A DNA stretch of 64,000 nucleotides. It comes from Prochlorococcus sp. MIT 1341 (GTDB lineage Bacteria; Cyanobacteriota; Cyanobacteriia; PCC-6307; Cyanobiaceae). Under the pieces are notes generated by a model. The model was not told where the DNA came from and ran no database searches. It worked only from the letters and a program-made list of their open reading frames with translations. Where the stretch lies: NCBI RefSeq assembly GCF_034092415.1, contig NZ_CP139304.1:372001-436000 (forward strand). The letters run 5' to 3'. Every line of letters begins with the position of its first letter. Within the stretch, counting starts at the first letter, position 1. Of this stretch, positions 9,627 to 18,498 are shown one piece after another. The position numbers and the translations under genes are program-made.

Positions 9627-10008
9627 GGGTATACATGGTCATATAGAGGTTGTTAAAAATGGATTCAGGGCGGAAAAAACAGAACCCTAAAATACTTAAG
9701 GTGAAACTTTGACAAGTAGAATAAAGAAGATTAAACAATATTTGTTTAGAAGAAAGTGAAAGTTGAAGAAAACCAAATAATAAAGATTAAGGGGTGGAGA
9801 TAAGAAGGTTTTTATTTATCAAAGGAAAGTTATTAACGGATATAATCAGATATAGATAAGATCCTAAGAAGTTTGCTTATTAATTGGATAAATTCAAAGA
9901 GAGCAATATCAGGGATTGCTAACGACAGAAAATAAAATTTGTTTAAACCGGGTCAATGGGTGCGTGGAAAGCAAAAGTAAGCTATCAAAGGGTAATTGAA
10001 ACCAAAGG
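9627..10008. other. Non-coding or unassigned gap
   Basis: About 380 AT-rich bases between the DUF2103 gene and the HTH gene. I see only very short frames (under 35 codons), no repeats and no clear terminator. One of them starts at ATG 9956 and runs out of frame into the next gene; it is probably not a gene. Confidence 0.5.
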
Positions 10009-10269
10009 ATGGTCAAAACTAATTGGCTTTCAGGCTACAAGCTCAGTAAAGAGCTAGGGATAAACCAAGAAACCTTAAAAAGGTGGGCTGAACTAGGTTT
10101 TTTGCAAAAGGGAACTCATTGGAAAAGAATTAGTCACATAGACAATGAAATTCTATCCAACGAAACACCGCCTGAAAAAGGAGAAATCATTTACCACCTG
10201 AATTGGTGTAAGGAACAGATGAGAGCATGGAAATCTAGAGATGCTAAAATTCCAGACATCGCAGCCTAG
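10009..10269 (+). CDS. Small helix-turn-helix protein, MerR/excisionase-like
   Basis: An 86-residue protein whose N-terminal half reads GYKLSKELGINQETLKRWAELGFLQKGTHW. This fits a helix-turn-helix of the kind seen in MerR, excisionase and helix-17 proteins, where the recognition helix is followed by a short wing. The rest is charged and contains WCKEQMRAWKSRD. It sits at the start of the accessory block. It could be a DNA-binding regulator or a relic of a mobile element. No integrase is nearby, so the second idea has no support beyond the fold. Confidence 0.55.
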   Translation: MVKTNWLSGYKLSKELGINQETLKRWAELGFLQKGTHWKRISHIDNEILSNETPPEKGEIIYHLNWCKEQMRAWKSRDAKIPDIAA

Positions 10270-10303
10270 AGAAAATTATTAGCCTCAAAAGAGTTAACCT
10301 AAT

Positions 10304-10552
10304 TTAGTAGCGGAATCTTCTTTGAACTTCTGCGATTGATTCTTGACTTTCCCTAGAAAATAATATCCATTGTCTGGTCTCTAGATCGTGGTCACATCCA
10401 TATAGATTGGAATTTGGGTTGGTTTTTAGGGTAAAATGGCAAGCCTGATCAGCTTCAAAAGCAGATTTATATTTAGTAAAATAGTCAAGAGAATAAAGAA
10501 ATAGTATGGAAACAAGTAAAGCAGCTAAAAAATAGTTTTTCAATGTTCCCAA
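10304..10552 (-). CDS. Small signal-anchored hypothetical protein
   Basis: An 82-residue protein with an N-terminal hydrophobic segment (residues 6-24, YFLAALLVSILFLYSLDYF), then a polar domain with two cysteines (ACHF, YGCDHD) and an Arg-rich end. It could be exported or anchored with its C-terminus outside the cytoplasm. I do not recognise the family. It is in the same orientation as the next gene upstream on this strand (10626-11000). Confidence 0.5.
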   Translation of the reverse strand: MGTLKNYFLAALLVSILFLYSLDYFTKYKSAFEADQACHFTLKTNPNSNLYGCDHDLETRQWILFSRESQESIAEVQRRFRY

Positions 10553-10625
10553 CTAAAATTATCTTTAATTATATATCAAATCAGTGAGCTAGAGGCTAGC
10601 AATTATAAATTGTTGAAATTAGGAC

Positions 10626-11000
10626 CTAAAGTTGATCTAAGTCTCTAGCAGTATTATTTTGAAGTTGTTGTAGAAGATTGGCAATTAAGAACCACATCAT
10701 AACACCAGACGAAATAATTATAGAAGAAGCCGATATCAAAGAGTTATGAAAGGAAAAGTCGTAGGTAAAAAGAACCAATGCAAAGATGCTGGATATGGAA
10801 AGTAAAGTGAAGCTCCAGCTAATTAAAGTAAAAAAGTTAGCTAGGGGGAGAATCGAAACCTGATGGGTTTTCCAATCAAAAATCTTTCTACGCACTAAAA
10901 AAATGAAAATAAATGAAAAAAAAAGGCTGGTAGAGATTGAAATCGTCAACAATCTACCTGTACCATATATGTAGGGTAACTGCTCAACATAACTAAGCAT
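10626..11000 (-). CDS. Hypothetical membrane protein, three membrane segments
   Basis: A 124-residue protein with hydrophobic segments at about residues 15-36, 50-78 and 88-110, and a polar C-terminus with LLQQLQNNTARDLDQL. No catalytic motif is visible and I do not recognise the family. Its reading frame is well formed, with an ATG start, and it lies in a run of small unidentified genes. Confidence 0.5.
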   Translation of the reverse strand: MLSYVEQLPYIYGTGRLLTISISTSLFFSFIFIFLVRRKIFDWKTHQVSILPLANFFTLISWSFTLLSISSIFALVLFTYDFSFHNSLISASSIIISSGVMMWFLIANLLQQLQNNTARDLDQL

Positions 11001-11151
11001 AGTGAAAATGGGACTGAATTTAGATTAGCTCAATTCAGAAGAAAGGCTACAAACATGATGGTATCAAAAGATTGCGGATAATCTTTATGAATACAAGCGT
11101 TGAATAAAATTAAGATTAAGTATTTTGTTGTTCTACTTACAAAAACGTTTT

Positions 11152-11187
11152 AAGGAGCTATAATTAAATTAAATTAAATTAAATTAA
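11152..11187 (+). repeat. Pentanucleotide repeat between a Shine-Dalgarno-like site and a start codon
   Basis: An AAGGAG motif at 11152-11157 is followed by five uninterrupted copies of AATTA (11162-11186), then the ATG at 11188. The SD-like site therefore lies about 30 bases from the start codon, too far for normal use. Loss of five units would bring the gap to about 5 bases. This is seen directly; any effect on expression is inference. Confidence 0.75.
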
Positions 11188-11379
11188 ATGAAAGTGTTAT
11201 TTCTTTCATCCATATATTCAAAGTTTCCACACTTTGACTTGATTTTATTAATCATTGGTGCCTTTTTTGTAGCCACTGTAGGTCTGATGAGCATAACTTT
11301 TTTCATTGATGACTATTGGGGGGATGAGGGTTACCGCAGCTATTTACGAAATGGCAACAATAGAAAACTAAAGAGCTAG
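11188..11379 (+). CDS. Small hypothetical membrane protein
   Basis: A 63-residue protein with one hydrophobic segment (about residues 18-40) and a charged C-terminal third (DDYWGDEGYRSYLRNGNNRKLKS). I do not recognise it. It starts directly after a pentanucleotide repeat that separates it from an AAGGAG site. Confidence 0.5.
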   Translation: MKVLFLSSIYSKFPHFDLILLIIGAFFVATVGLMSITFFIDDYWGDEGYRSYLRNGNNRKLKS

Positions 11380-11398
11380 CGAAAGCAGCAAGAAAACA

Positions 11399-11920
11399 TT
11401 ATTTAGGTTTAGCAAGTTTACTTAAAAGCTCTGGCACTTCATCTTTCGCAAAGTTGTACTGGGTCTTTAATCTATGAAGGCGATACATTGATTCGTCATC
11501 AATGCAGTTTTTATCATTTTTATTAGTGGCAAGATGCCTACGGTAGGCTATTGCTATCAATGTAAGTTGTAATTCGTGAGACAACTGACTTTTAGAGGAA
11601 ATATAATTTTGCATTGATTCAAGACTGGCTTCTTGAGTAAGCAAGTTAACAAGTTCTTTTATAAGGATTTCATTCTCGAGGTCTATTCTGAAAGCCCTTA
11701 ATGAGGTTTCTAATAAAAAGCGGGTTAATGTTGTGTCAGATTTAGAAAGAATAGTTCCAGGGTAGGAAGTTCCAAGGAAGTTGATTGTAGAAAATTTACT
11801 AGTTTTTTTTCTAAGCTCCGAAATGAGCTGCATAGTAATAGTCGAAATCCTAATGTTGATTTGAGAGTCTAGTGTTTGCAATAGTTTAGGATGTAGTTTC
11901 TTTAGAACAAACAATAGCAT
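11399..11920 (-). CDS. Hypothetical protein, mostly helical
   Basis: A 173-residue protein with no membrane segment and no motif I recognise. It is rich in Leu, Lys and Ser with likely amphipathic helices (VLKKLHPKLLQTLDSQINI; TRFLLETSLRAFRIDLENE). The C-terminal part contains LTLIAIAYRRHLATNK and later YRLHRLKTQYNFAKDEV. It converges with the preceding small gene. Function is unknown. Confidence 0.5.
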   Translation of the reverse strand: MLLFVLKKLHPKLLQTLDSQINIRISTITMQLISELRKKTSKFSTINFLGTSYPGTILSKSDTTLTRFLLETSLRAFRIDLENEILIKELVNLLTQEASLESMQNYISSKSQLSHELQLTLIAIAYRRHLATNKNDKNCIDDESMYRLHRLKTQYNFAKDEVPELLSKLAKPK

Positions 11921-12000
11921 ACTAATAGCCGAAAAGGAAATCTATTAACTATTGCGTTCCTGATATCTTTTGATATCATTGAGTTAATAAAGAATTACTG

Positions 12001-12417
12001 ATGGACATTGAGAAAAAGTTTGCGCGCTCACTCACTCCCTTGACAGTAAGCACATGTGTAGACTTATCGTTATTAGCAACAAAGGAGGCTAGTGGCTTTA
12101 TTTATGTTGCTTATAGAGAAAACGATTTAATAATTAAAACGGGGTATGTTAAAAATATGGAAAAAATAAAATCCAAAGAAGAGAACAGGAATGTAGTTAT
12201 TTTCTGTAAACCAGCAAAGTTGAACGAGCTTGATTACATGTACCTAACTTTGAAAGACCTGGGTTATGTTCCTTTGGGAAGATCATCCGAAAATAGTTAT
12301 ACTTACAAATATAGTGAAAGACTAAAAAAATTGATAGGATTACTTGGCATACCTAACGAACAACGCATAGTGCAGGCTAAGCGCACAAAATATCCTTTAA
12401 AAAAGTCTGAATTTTAA
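12001..12417 (+). CDS. Hypothetical protein with weak GIY-YIG/T5orf172-like pattern
   Basis: A 138-residue protein. The central segment GFIYVAYRENDLIIKTGYVKN followed by KAKLNELDYMYL-like spacing and a YKYSERLKKLI helix recalls the IKIGYTKN pattern of T5orf172/GIY-YIG proteins. The resemblance is weak and the catalytic Arg and Glu are not secure. It may be a divergent relative or unrelated. Start ATG 12001. Confidence 0.5.
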   Translation: MDIEKKFARSLTPLTVSTCVDLSLLATKEASGFIYVAYRENDLIIKTGYVKNMEKIKSKEENRNVVIFCKPAKLNELDYMYLTLKDLGYVPLGRSSENSYTYKYSERLKKLIGLLGIPNEQRIVQAKRTKYPLKKSEF

Positions 12418-12451
12418 TATAAGCTTGAGATTGAGTTGATATACCCTATAT

Positions 12452-12739
12452 TTGGTAAATTATGGGCGAGAGACATTGCTATTAATTTTAGCTCCAATAC
12501 TAATGACTGCTTGCACTGAGCTAAGTAGCCAGATAGACCTTAATGTCAAAAGATATATACCTAATCAAAGTATTCATACCAGGAAAACGTTTAAAATTGT
12601 CCAGAATAATCTTCCTCCAGTAATGAACCCTGTAGAAATAGAGGTAATCCCCTGGAGGGAAACAAGGAATAAATTAGCCCCAAAAACCTATCAAAAAGTA
12701 GTTAAAACTAGAAGGAAGTCTAAAAATCAACGGAGATAG
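12452..12739 (+). CDS. Small putative lipoprotein
   Basis: A 95-residue protein starting at TTG 12452. The N-terminus has a hydrophobic stretch ending in a lipobox (LMTAC, Cys at residue 21), so the mature protein is probably a lipid-anchored periplasmic or thylakoid-lumenal protein. The rest is basic, ending in KVVKTRRKSKNQRR. I do not recognise the family. It follows the gene ending at 12417 by 34 bases. Confidence 0.5.
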   Translation: MVNYGRETLLLILAPILMTACTELSSQIDLNVKRYIPNQSIHTRKTFKIVQNNLPPVMNPVEIEVIPWRETRNKLAPKTYQKVVKTRRKSKNQRR

Positions 12740-12857
12740 AATTCACCTTTCAAAACAGCTGCTAATTAAGTATAAAGAATATCAACGTCCATTGGCATAA
12801 TTTTGACTGGCAAATTTTCAAAGAGAGTGGCAGAATTATAAAAGATTAGATACATAC

Positions 12858-13214
12858 GTGAATCTCCTGTCTAAGGTCCTCAAACGAATCAGCTTTCAAA
12901 CAAAACCCTTAAGTCATAGGGATATAAGTGATGTAATCGCATTGAATAAATCCCAATTGCAACCCAAGCAAAATTTGGCATCTGCAATTGAGTCAAAACC
13001 TATACCTGAAAATAAAGAGGAGAAGGAGAAATCTCCGAATTATAAAACTGATGACCTTATGACTCTTCCTGGGGTTGGTCCTAAGGTGGCAGACTTGTTG
13101 TTAAACGCAGGTTATAAGACTGCTTCAGATGTTCTATCGGCCCCAAGTAACGATCTTATTCAAATAAAGGGCATTGGCCGAACGGTTCTAAAAAGAATAA
13201 AAAACGAGAATTAA
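12858..13214 (+). CDS. Helix-hairpin-helix domain protein
   Basis: A 118-residue protein starting at GTG 12858. The C-terminal half (residues 68-118) has tandem helix-hairpin-helix motifs: LMTLPGVGPKVADLLLNAGY, then SAPSNDLIQIKGIGRTVLKRI. These motifs bind DNA non-specifically through the GxG turns. The N-terminal half is a low-complexity, Lys/Glu-rich linker. Similar C-terminal domains occur on DNA-repair and replication proteins and in stand-alone proteins. The partner here is unknown. Confidence 0.65.
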   Translation: MNLLSKVLKRISFQTKPLSHRDISDVIALNKSQLQPKQNLASAIESKPIPENKEEKEKSPNYKTDDLMTLPGVGPKVADLLLNAGYKTASDVLSAPSNDLIQIKGIGRTVLKRIKNEN

Positions 13215-13304
13215 CGATTGGCTCAATCTAAAAAATTTATAAAGCAAGTAAAATGGAATTAACTTAAAGGTAATGTATAATTAAGAACAATTGACTATAG
13301 AAGC

Positions 13305-13454
13305 ATGTCTTATAAATATATGCTCGTTGCCTTCGGAGAGATAGACATCTCACCTATTACTATAGCAATATTAGTAGGATTGGCTAGCCTAACCTTTGGG
13401 GCTGTAGCTATTAGTTCTATAAAATTACTAAAATTTGGAAGAGATGATGATTAG
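13305..13454 (+). CDS. Tiny hypothetical membrane protein
   Basis: A 49-residue gene starting MSYKYMLVAF. It has a single hydrophobic segment (about residues 17-40) and ends KFGRDDD. It is not one of the small photosystem or cytochrome subunits I can recognise. A complete frame with a single helix and a charged tail is typical of real small thylakoid or membrane proteins, but there is no family support. Confidence 0.4.
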   Translation: MSYKYMLVAFGEIDISPITIAILVGLASLTFGAVAISSIKLLKFGRDDD

Positions 13455-13495
13455 TTAATCAAAATCACCGACCCCATTTAACTAATGGTAATTAT

Positions 13496-13702
13496 ATGAG
13501 AAGCGGCATGCGATGTAAAATATGTAGAGCTGAGCTTGTAAGTACAAGTGAAGATCAACTAGCTAAATTAATAATTAATGGAATATGCATTAACTGTCTT
13601 CAGAGAACCAAAAAAAACAAATTAAATGGTAGATGGGTAAAACAAAATCAATTATTTATTTTACTTGTTTGTGTAATAGCCATAGTCATAATTATATGGT
13701 GA
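13496..13702 (+). CDS. Small zinc-ribbon membrane protein
   Basis: A 68-residue protein with two CxxC pairs (CKIC near residue 7 and CINC near residue 31) that could form a zinc ribbon, followed by a C-terminal membrane segment (about residues 51-67). The predicted arrangement is a cytoplasmic zinc-binding head on a tail anchor. I do not recognise the family. Confidence 0.5.
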   Translation: MRSGMRCKICRAELVSTSEDQLAKLIINGICINCLQRTKKNKLNGRWVKQNQLFILLVCVIAIVIIIW

Positions 13703-13709
13703 AGGTTTA

Positions 13710-13979
13710 TTATAATTCAAAGTCATTTTCAAATTGGGACAAAAGCTTCTGATAAACGGTCAAGGCATTTTCTGAGACATCAGTAAATCCATTATTATCA
13801 TATTCAACGGAGAGTATTATCAACGAATTTTTAATATTTTCAAAGGCAGAGCTATATTCTGCTTGAATTTCTTCGTCCTCAATATCATTGATAACTGCAG
13901 TGATAAACTCAATTCTTTTTAAGGCTAGCTTAATTTCATGTTCCATCTCACGTGAAAGTTTCCTTCTTCGTTTAGGCAT
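13710..13979 (-). CDS. Small helical hypothetical protein
   Basis: An 89-residue, highly charged protein with basic N-terminus (MPKRRRKLSREMEHEI) and an acidic C-terminal half; probably an all-helical hairpin. It converges with the zinc-ribbon gene, with 7 bases between the stops. No known family. Confidence 0.45.
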   Translation of the reverse strand: MPKRRRKLSREMEHEIKLALKRIEFITAVINDIEDEEIQAEYSSAFENIKNSLIILSVEYDNNGFTDVSENALTVYQKLLSQFENDFEL

Positions 13980-14215
13980 GAGTAATCTAAAAGGTATAAC
14001 AACAATACTGTAAACAAGTCGAAGTTTGTAGGGTTATCATTGTTTTGAAACCATTTACTGAGAAAGAGTAAAGGATAAATTAGTATAAGCAACCACGTAA
14101 GTTTATACTAGGAGTATTAAAGGCACTAAAGGACTAAGGAACTATGACAATATTACTAGTAGAAGATGCACAACTGTAAAAATCTTGTAAAAATATCTTA
14201 AGTTGTACCAAAATT

Positions 14216-15184
14216 ATGAATATTCCACCACCAGAAACAAGAAAATGTAGCCAATGTGCTAGGTCTCTTTCATTAAATCTCTTCAAACAAAATAGTGAGA
14301 TATGTAGATACTGTGACCATGGTTCACAGGCACCAGAACTTAAGCAGGTAAGGAATGGCTCTATTAGCATTGATTCCTCTAATCTAACCGGGAAATCTGA
14401 TCTAATTAATTCATCAACCCTCATTGAAAAAACAAATAACATAGTCAAAGAAAAAACACCTAAATCGGGAAGTAACAAACCAGGCTCTCCATTAACCAAA
14501 ACTTCTCTTGATTTATTTGAATCACATCTCCCAGAAATAGCATTAATAAAAGGATGTTCAATCCGTTGGAATGACGCTAAGCTAGACTCAAGCAAAATCC
14601 TAGAGTTTATAAAGGATTCTGAGAATTATAATTCCCAGAATAATAATGAGGTTAATCCATGGAATGAATTAATCGATCGTATAGATTCATTATATGTTGA
14701 TGCTACGGTTATTAAATCATCGATAAGAACTTTATTAAGAATGCCATTAAATATACGAGAAAGGATTTTAAAATTTATAAGAGGGTCACTTGAAGATCAA
14801 AGTAAAAGTGGGGACGCGATAAATACTCTTTCTAATGACCTACTTAAAGATTCGATAGAGTTAGGATATCCAATCCCCCTGATACCATTGCCAGATCATG
14901 ATGAATTAGCTTCTATCAAGAGACTTGATAGAAGTATTGAAATTTTGACAATTAGATTAGGGTCGAGAGAAATTGCTGATTATATTAACAATAAAAAGTT
15001 TATATTCTCAAGAAATGAATTTGAAAATGACATAATAGAAAAACTGTGCAGACTTTATAAAGATAACCACAATGTGGAAGATCAAATACAGCTTACAAAA
15101 AAAATTAGCTCTTCTATAAATTTAATCTATAGACTTTATGGCTTAAATTTAGATGCCTTTGATTCAGTTATAGATGTAAGTTGA
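14216..15184 (+). CDS. Hypothetical protein with N-terminal zinc-knuckle-like cysteines
   Basis: A 322-residue protein. Near the N-terminus are two CxxC pairs (CSQC and CRYC, about residues 11-39) with a spacing suited to binding one zinc, a pattern seen in small zinc-ribbon domains. Next comes a Ser/Thr/Lys-rich linker, and then a mostly helical region (residues 110-320) without a recognised motif. No membrane segment. It is one of the longest genes in the accessory block. Function unknown. Confidence 0.55.
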   Translation: MNIPPPETRKCSQCARSLSLNLFKQNSEICRYCDHGSQAPELKQVRNGSISIDSSNLTGKSDLINSSTLIEKTNNIVKEKTPKSGSNKPGSPLTKTSLDLFESHLPEIALIKGCSIRWNDAKLDSSKILEFIKDSENYNSQNNNEVNPWNELIDRIDSLYVDATVIKSSIRTLLRMPLNIRERILKFIRGSLEDQSKSGDAINTLSNDLLKDSIELGYPIPLIPLPDHDELASIKRLDRSIEILTIRLGSREIADYINNKKFIFSRNEFENDIIEKLCRLYKDNHNVEDQIQLTKKISSSINLIYRLYGLNLDAFDSVIDVS

Positions 15185-15386
15185 TTCGACTCATTTTAGA
15201 TAATAGTAAATTATATGAAATATCCTGACGTGTGGATATTCAATAATTAAATGAATCTATGACAGTTAGTCTATTAATCACTTAATTCAACAATTGATTA
15301 TAAATTTAACTTTACCTTGGTGACAATTAATTGTATTAGTTCAAATTGATGCTAGTATTAAAAATCTAGACTTATCATTACTTGCT

Positions 15387-15926
15387 ATGCTTTCAGATGA
15401 GGCTGAAAGAATTTTATCAGAAAAAGTTTCCTACTTTGATAAGAATTTAAATTCGATAATCTATTTTTCTGATGAAGTACAACTTTCACATATTCTAAAG
15501 GATAATATACATAACACTCTTTTTAAAGAATCATTGTTATGTTGGCCTGATGATATTAAATCTAAGATAGTAGATATCTACCTTCAAAATACTGTAGACA
15601 AGAATAATATTGAGATAACTGAAAACTCCTGGGAGGAATTTTATGAAATGTATGACGGCAAATTAGATGAGAAAAACATGCTTCATATTACACTTAAGGC
15701 CAGTTTTCAGAAAGATATTGAAGGTTTAGGTTATCTTGCACAAAAGCCTGACGAAAGTTGGCACAAGCCTTTAGCGGGAGAGTATAACTTCAATGATGAA
15801 GGAGATATTATTATAATTCATGCATGCCCAGACATTGAAATATTTGACTCCAAGATTGATCAATTCATTGACGAACTAAACATACATCCTGAATGGGTTA
15901 AAAAGGCTGAATTAACAGCAATGTAA
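15387..15926 (+). CDS. Hypothetical acidic protein
   Basis: A 179-residue acidic protein with no membrane segment or signal peptide. Its C-terminal part (KASFQKDIEGLGYLAQKPD, then GEYNFNDEGDIIIIHACPDIE) looks like a globular domain. I do not recognise the family. It stands alone, with 200 AT-rich bases before it and over 300 after it. Confidence 0.5.
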   Translation: MLSDEAERILSEKVSYFDKNLNSIIYFSDEVQLSHILKDNIHNTLFKESLLCWPDDIKSKIVDIYLQNTVDKNNIEITENSWEEFYEMYDGKLDEKNMLHITLKASFQKDIEGLGYLAQKPDESWHKPLAGEYNFNDEGDIIIIHACPDIEIFDSKIDQFIDELNIHPEWVKKAELTAM

Positions 15927-16260
15927 TTAAAATAGAATTTAGAAGAGAAATTAAAATTAGAAATTTTGTAATCTTTACTCCCTCCACACATCAAAATGCT
16001 GACGAATCTCTATTTGTAGCGTGTTTTACTGTCTAACTACGAGGGAAAGAGGTTTATTAAAGCGGCTTGAAAAAGCAGAAAGTAACAACAATGTCTTAGA
16101 AACCGAATCTTAGGGGTTTGTCGCGTTAATCTCGAGGAGTGCTGTTCAATGAGGTTGCTTTTGTGACAGATGAGACTCAAGTCCAAGCAATGAGTTTGAG
16201 AAGTCCAGAGAAAATCTCTACTCTCTCTGCACATCTCTCATTTACTCAGTCCTACGCCAA
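15927..16260. other. Unassigned gap upstream of the lycopene cyclase
   Basis: About 330 bases. A 65-codon frame on the minus strand (16037-16234) has poor, Cys/His/Phe-rich composition and is probably chance. I see no terminator or RNA gene. The part nearest 16261 probably holds the promoter of the cyclase gene. Confidence 0.4.
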
Positions 16261-17538
16261 ATGAATGATGCATCCCCAGATGCTTTGGTAATAGGCTCCG
16301 GGCCTAGTGCTCTTGCAATAGCAACAGCACTCTGTAAAGAAGGAGTAAAGGTACACGGTCTTTCAAATAAAGAACCTAATGAACCATGGCCATATACCTA
16401 TGGTATATGGGGAAAGGAGGTGGATGAATTAGGAATGGAACATCTTCTGGAACACAGATGGAGGAACACAGTAAGTTATTTCGGAGAAGGTTCTAATCAG
16501 AAAAATTCGCAGCATAATAATGCTACAGAACATAATATTGAATATGGGTTATTTAATAAAATTAAACTGCAGGAATATTGGTTAAATCAATGTGAAGAGT
16601 ATAATTTGGTTTGGCATAAAGGACACGCTAAAGATGCATTAGTAGGTGATAAGCATACAACTATCAAAACCAGAGAGGGCTTCACACTAAAAGCAAGGCT
16701 AGTTATAGATGCTAGCGGCTATGATCCAGTTTTTATCAAAAACAAATCAGAAGGAGATATAGCAATCCAAACTTGTTATGGAGTAGTGGGTAAGTTTAAT
16801 TCTCCTCCCGTGGAGAGCGGTCAGTTTGTCCTTATGGATTATAGATGTAACCATTTAAGTAACAAGGAAAGAGAAGAACCCCCAACATTCCTTTATGCAA
16901 TGGATATGGGAGGTGGAAGTTACTTTCTGGAAGAAACTTCTTTAGGACTTTCACCACCGGTAGAACTTGAAACCCTGCGTAAAAGACTTTCAATGAGATT
17001 AAAAAGTAGAGGCCTTGAAATTACCGATTTGGAGCATGAAGAATTAGGCATATATCTTCCGATGAATATGCCCCTACCCAATATGAATCAAGGTATTTTT
17101 GGATTTGGTGGGGCAGCAAGCATGGTGCATCCTGCTTCTGGTTACATGTTTGGCGGCTTGCTTAGAAGAGCCCCAGGTGTGGCAAAAATAATTGCGGATA
17201 AAATGAATAATTTAGAAGCCACACCCCACGAAATATCTAAAGCAGCCTGGAACGAATTATGGCCAGCTGAAATGGTTAGAAAGCAGGCACTCTATAAGTT
17301 CGGGCTGGAGAAATTGATGAGATTTTCTGAGGATCAACTAAGAGACTTCTTTAAAGGTTTCTTTACACTTCCAACGGAACAGTGGTATGGATTTCTCACT
17401 AATAAACTTGATGTCAATGAACTGATAAAGGCAATGGTTAAAATGTTTATAATCGCTACATGGAATGTAAGGTGGGGCTTAATGATAATGAAAGGAAGAG
17501 AGTTTAATCTATTGTGGAATTTTCTTAAAAGATATTAG
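16261..17538 (+). CDS. crtL: Lycopene cyclase of the CrtL family (probably epsilon type)
   Basis: A 425-residue FAD/NAD-dependent enzyme. It starts with a Rossmann fingerprint (LVIGSGPSALAIATAL), then has EPWPYTYGIWGKEVDELG, the substrate-domain signature of plant-type CrtL cyclases, and later LYAMDMGGGSYFLEETSLGL. CrtL enzymes close the end rings of lycopene. Prochlorococcus is known to carry a beta cyclase and a second, mixed epsilon/beta cyclase that provides alpha-carotene. The wording of this one resembles the second to me, but I cannot settle that without alignment. The 3' half lacks any sign of truncation. Confidence 0.82.
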   Translation: MNDASPDALVIGSGPSALAIATALCKEGVKVHGLSNKEPNEPWPYTYGIWGKEVDELGMEHLLEHRWRNTVSYFGEGSNQKNSQHNNATEHNIEYGLFNKIKLQEYWLNQCEEYNLVWHKGHAKDALVGDKHTTIKTREGFTLKARLVIDASGYDPVFIKNKSEGDIAIQTCYGVVGKFNSPPVESGQFVLMDYRCNHLSNKEREEPPTFLYAMDMGGGSYFLEETSLGLSPPVELETLRKRLSMRLKSRGLEITDLEHEELGIYLPMNMPLPNMNQGIFGFGGAASMVHPASGYMFGGLLRRAPGVAKIIADKMNNLEATPHEISKAAWNELWPAEMVRKQALYKFGLEKLMRFSEDQLRDFFKGFFTLPTEQWYGFLTNKLDVNELIKAMVKMFIIATWNVRWGLMIMKGREFNLLWNFLKRY

Positions 17539-17619
17539 TAATAAAATGACAAATAATCATCGAGAAGATATAAACAAGTTAAATAGTAAATAAACTATGA
17601 TGTTGTAAGCATATTATAA

Positions 17620-18336
17620 ATGATGAAACCGAGAAAAGTAATGATAAGTGGCGCCACTAGGGGAATTGGCAAAAGCATTGCCCTCAGGCTTATTAAGGAG
17701 GGTCATCACCTCAGCCTCGGTGTGAGAGGACTTGATAAATGTAATGAGATGATAGCGAATCTAAATGAGGATGAAAAGCAAAGAGTTTACTTACACAAAT
17801 ATAATGCTGAACATAAAAGTACTGCTGAAAGCTGGGTAAAGTACTCGGTTGATAAACTAAAAGGGGTTGATACTATAATAATTTGTGCAGGGATATTTAA
17901 GGATACGCCATTAATTTTTTCAGAAAGTGTTGAAAATGAAATAAGTAAATTATTACAAGTCAACCTTATGGGTCCGTGGTATTTAATGCGGGCAGGGTGG
18001 AGTGAAATAATTAAATCTAATAATAGCCGAATAATTGTTATTTCTTCAATGAGTGGTAAAAGGTCTAAGGGGAAACTTGCTGGTTACACGGTAAGCAAGT
18101 TTGCGCTTATGGGCCTTTGCGAAACAGTAAGAAATGAGGGATGGGAATATGGTTTGCGTATTACCGCACTCTGTCCAGGCTGGGTAAATACAGACATGGC
18201 TAATGATGTTTTGAATATCAGCAAAAAGGACATGACTCAACCAGAAGACATTGGGGAAATATGCGCTAGTTTACTTAAACTACCTAATAGCTCAGTACCA
18301 TTTGAAATTAAAATCAACTGCAACTTAGAAAAATAA
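17620..18336 (+). CDS. Short-chain dehydrogenase/reductase
   Basis: A 238-residue classical SDR. It has the cofactor motif SGATRGIGKSIAL (TGxxxGIG type), an NAG-like ICAGIF, the catalytic Ser in ISSMSG, and the YxxxK pair in GYTVSKFAL. The loop after it (LCPGWVNTDMA) is also typical. It follows the lycopene cyclase gene by 81 bases on the same strand. The substrate is unknown. A role in carotenoid or lipid metabolism would be a guess. Confidence 0.85.
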   Translation: MMKPRKVMISGATRGIGKSIALRLIKEGHHLSLGVRGLDKCNEMIANLNEDEKQRVYLHKYNAEHKSTAESWVKYSVDKLKGVDTIIICAGIFKDTPLIFSESVENEISKLLQVNLMGPWYLMRAGWSEIIKSNNSRIIVISSMSGKRSKGKLAGYTVSKFALMGLCETVRNEGWEYGLRITALCPGWVNTDMANDVLNISKKDMTQPEDIGEICASLLKLPNSSVPFEIKINCNLEK

Positions 18337-18498
18337 ATAAAAGATGAGTTAGGATTCAAGTAAACAAAGAGGTAATACCATTATTAATGGTAAAGAAATT
18401 ACATATTATCTTAAACTCAATCAAGTACTAGGGGCCTTGTAAATAGACCTTATATATGGTCTTATTCTTATGTTACTTGCTTCAAAATCTAGGAGATT

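Noticed and set aside
14134-14595. A 153-codon minus-strand frame opposite the N-terminal part of the 322-residue protein
   Set aside because: It is the antisense of a better plus-strand gene that has a CxxC zinc pattern, and its composition (Leu/Phe/Cys-rich) looks like a shadow.
15970-15995. CTCCCTCCACACATC as a Yfr1 core
   Set aside because: It differs from the Yfr1 core motif (ACUCCUCACACC) at several bases and has no flanking stem.
16037-16234. A 65-codon minus-strand frame before the lycopene cyclase
   Set aside because: Cys/His/Phe-rich composition, no ribosome-binding site and no motif. It is probably chance.
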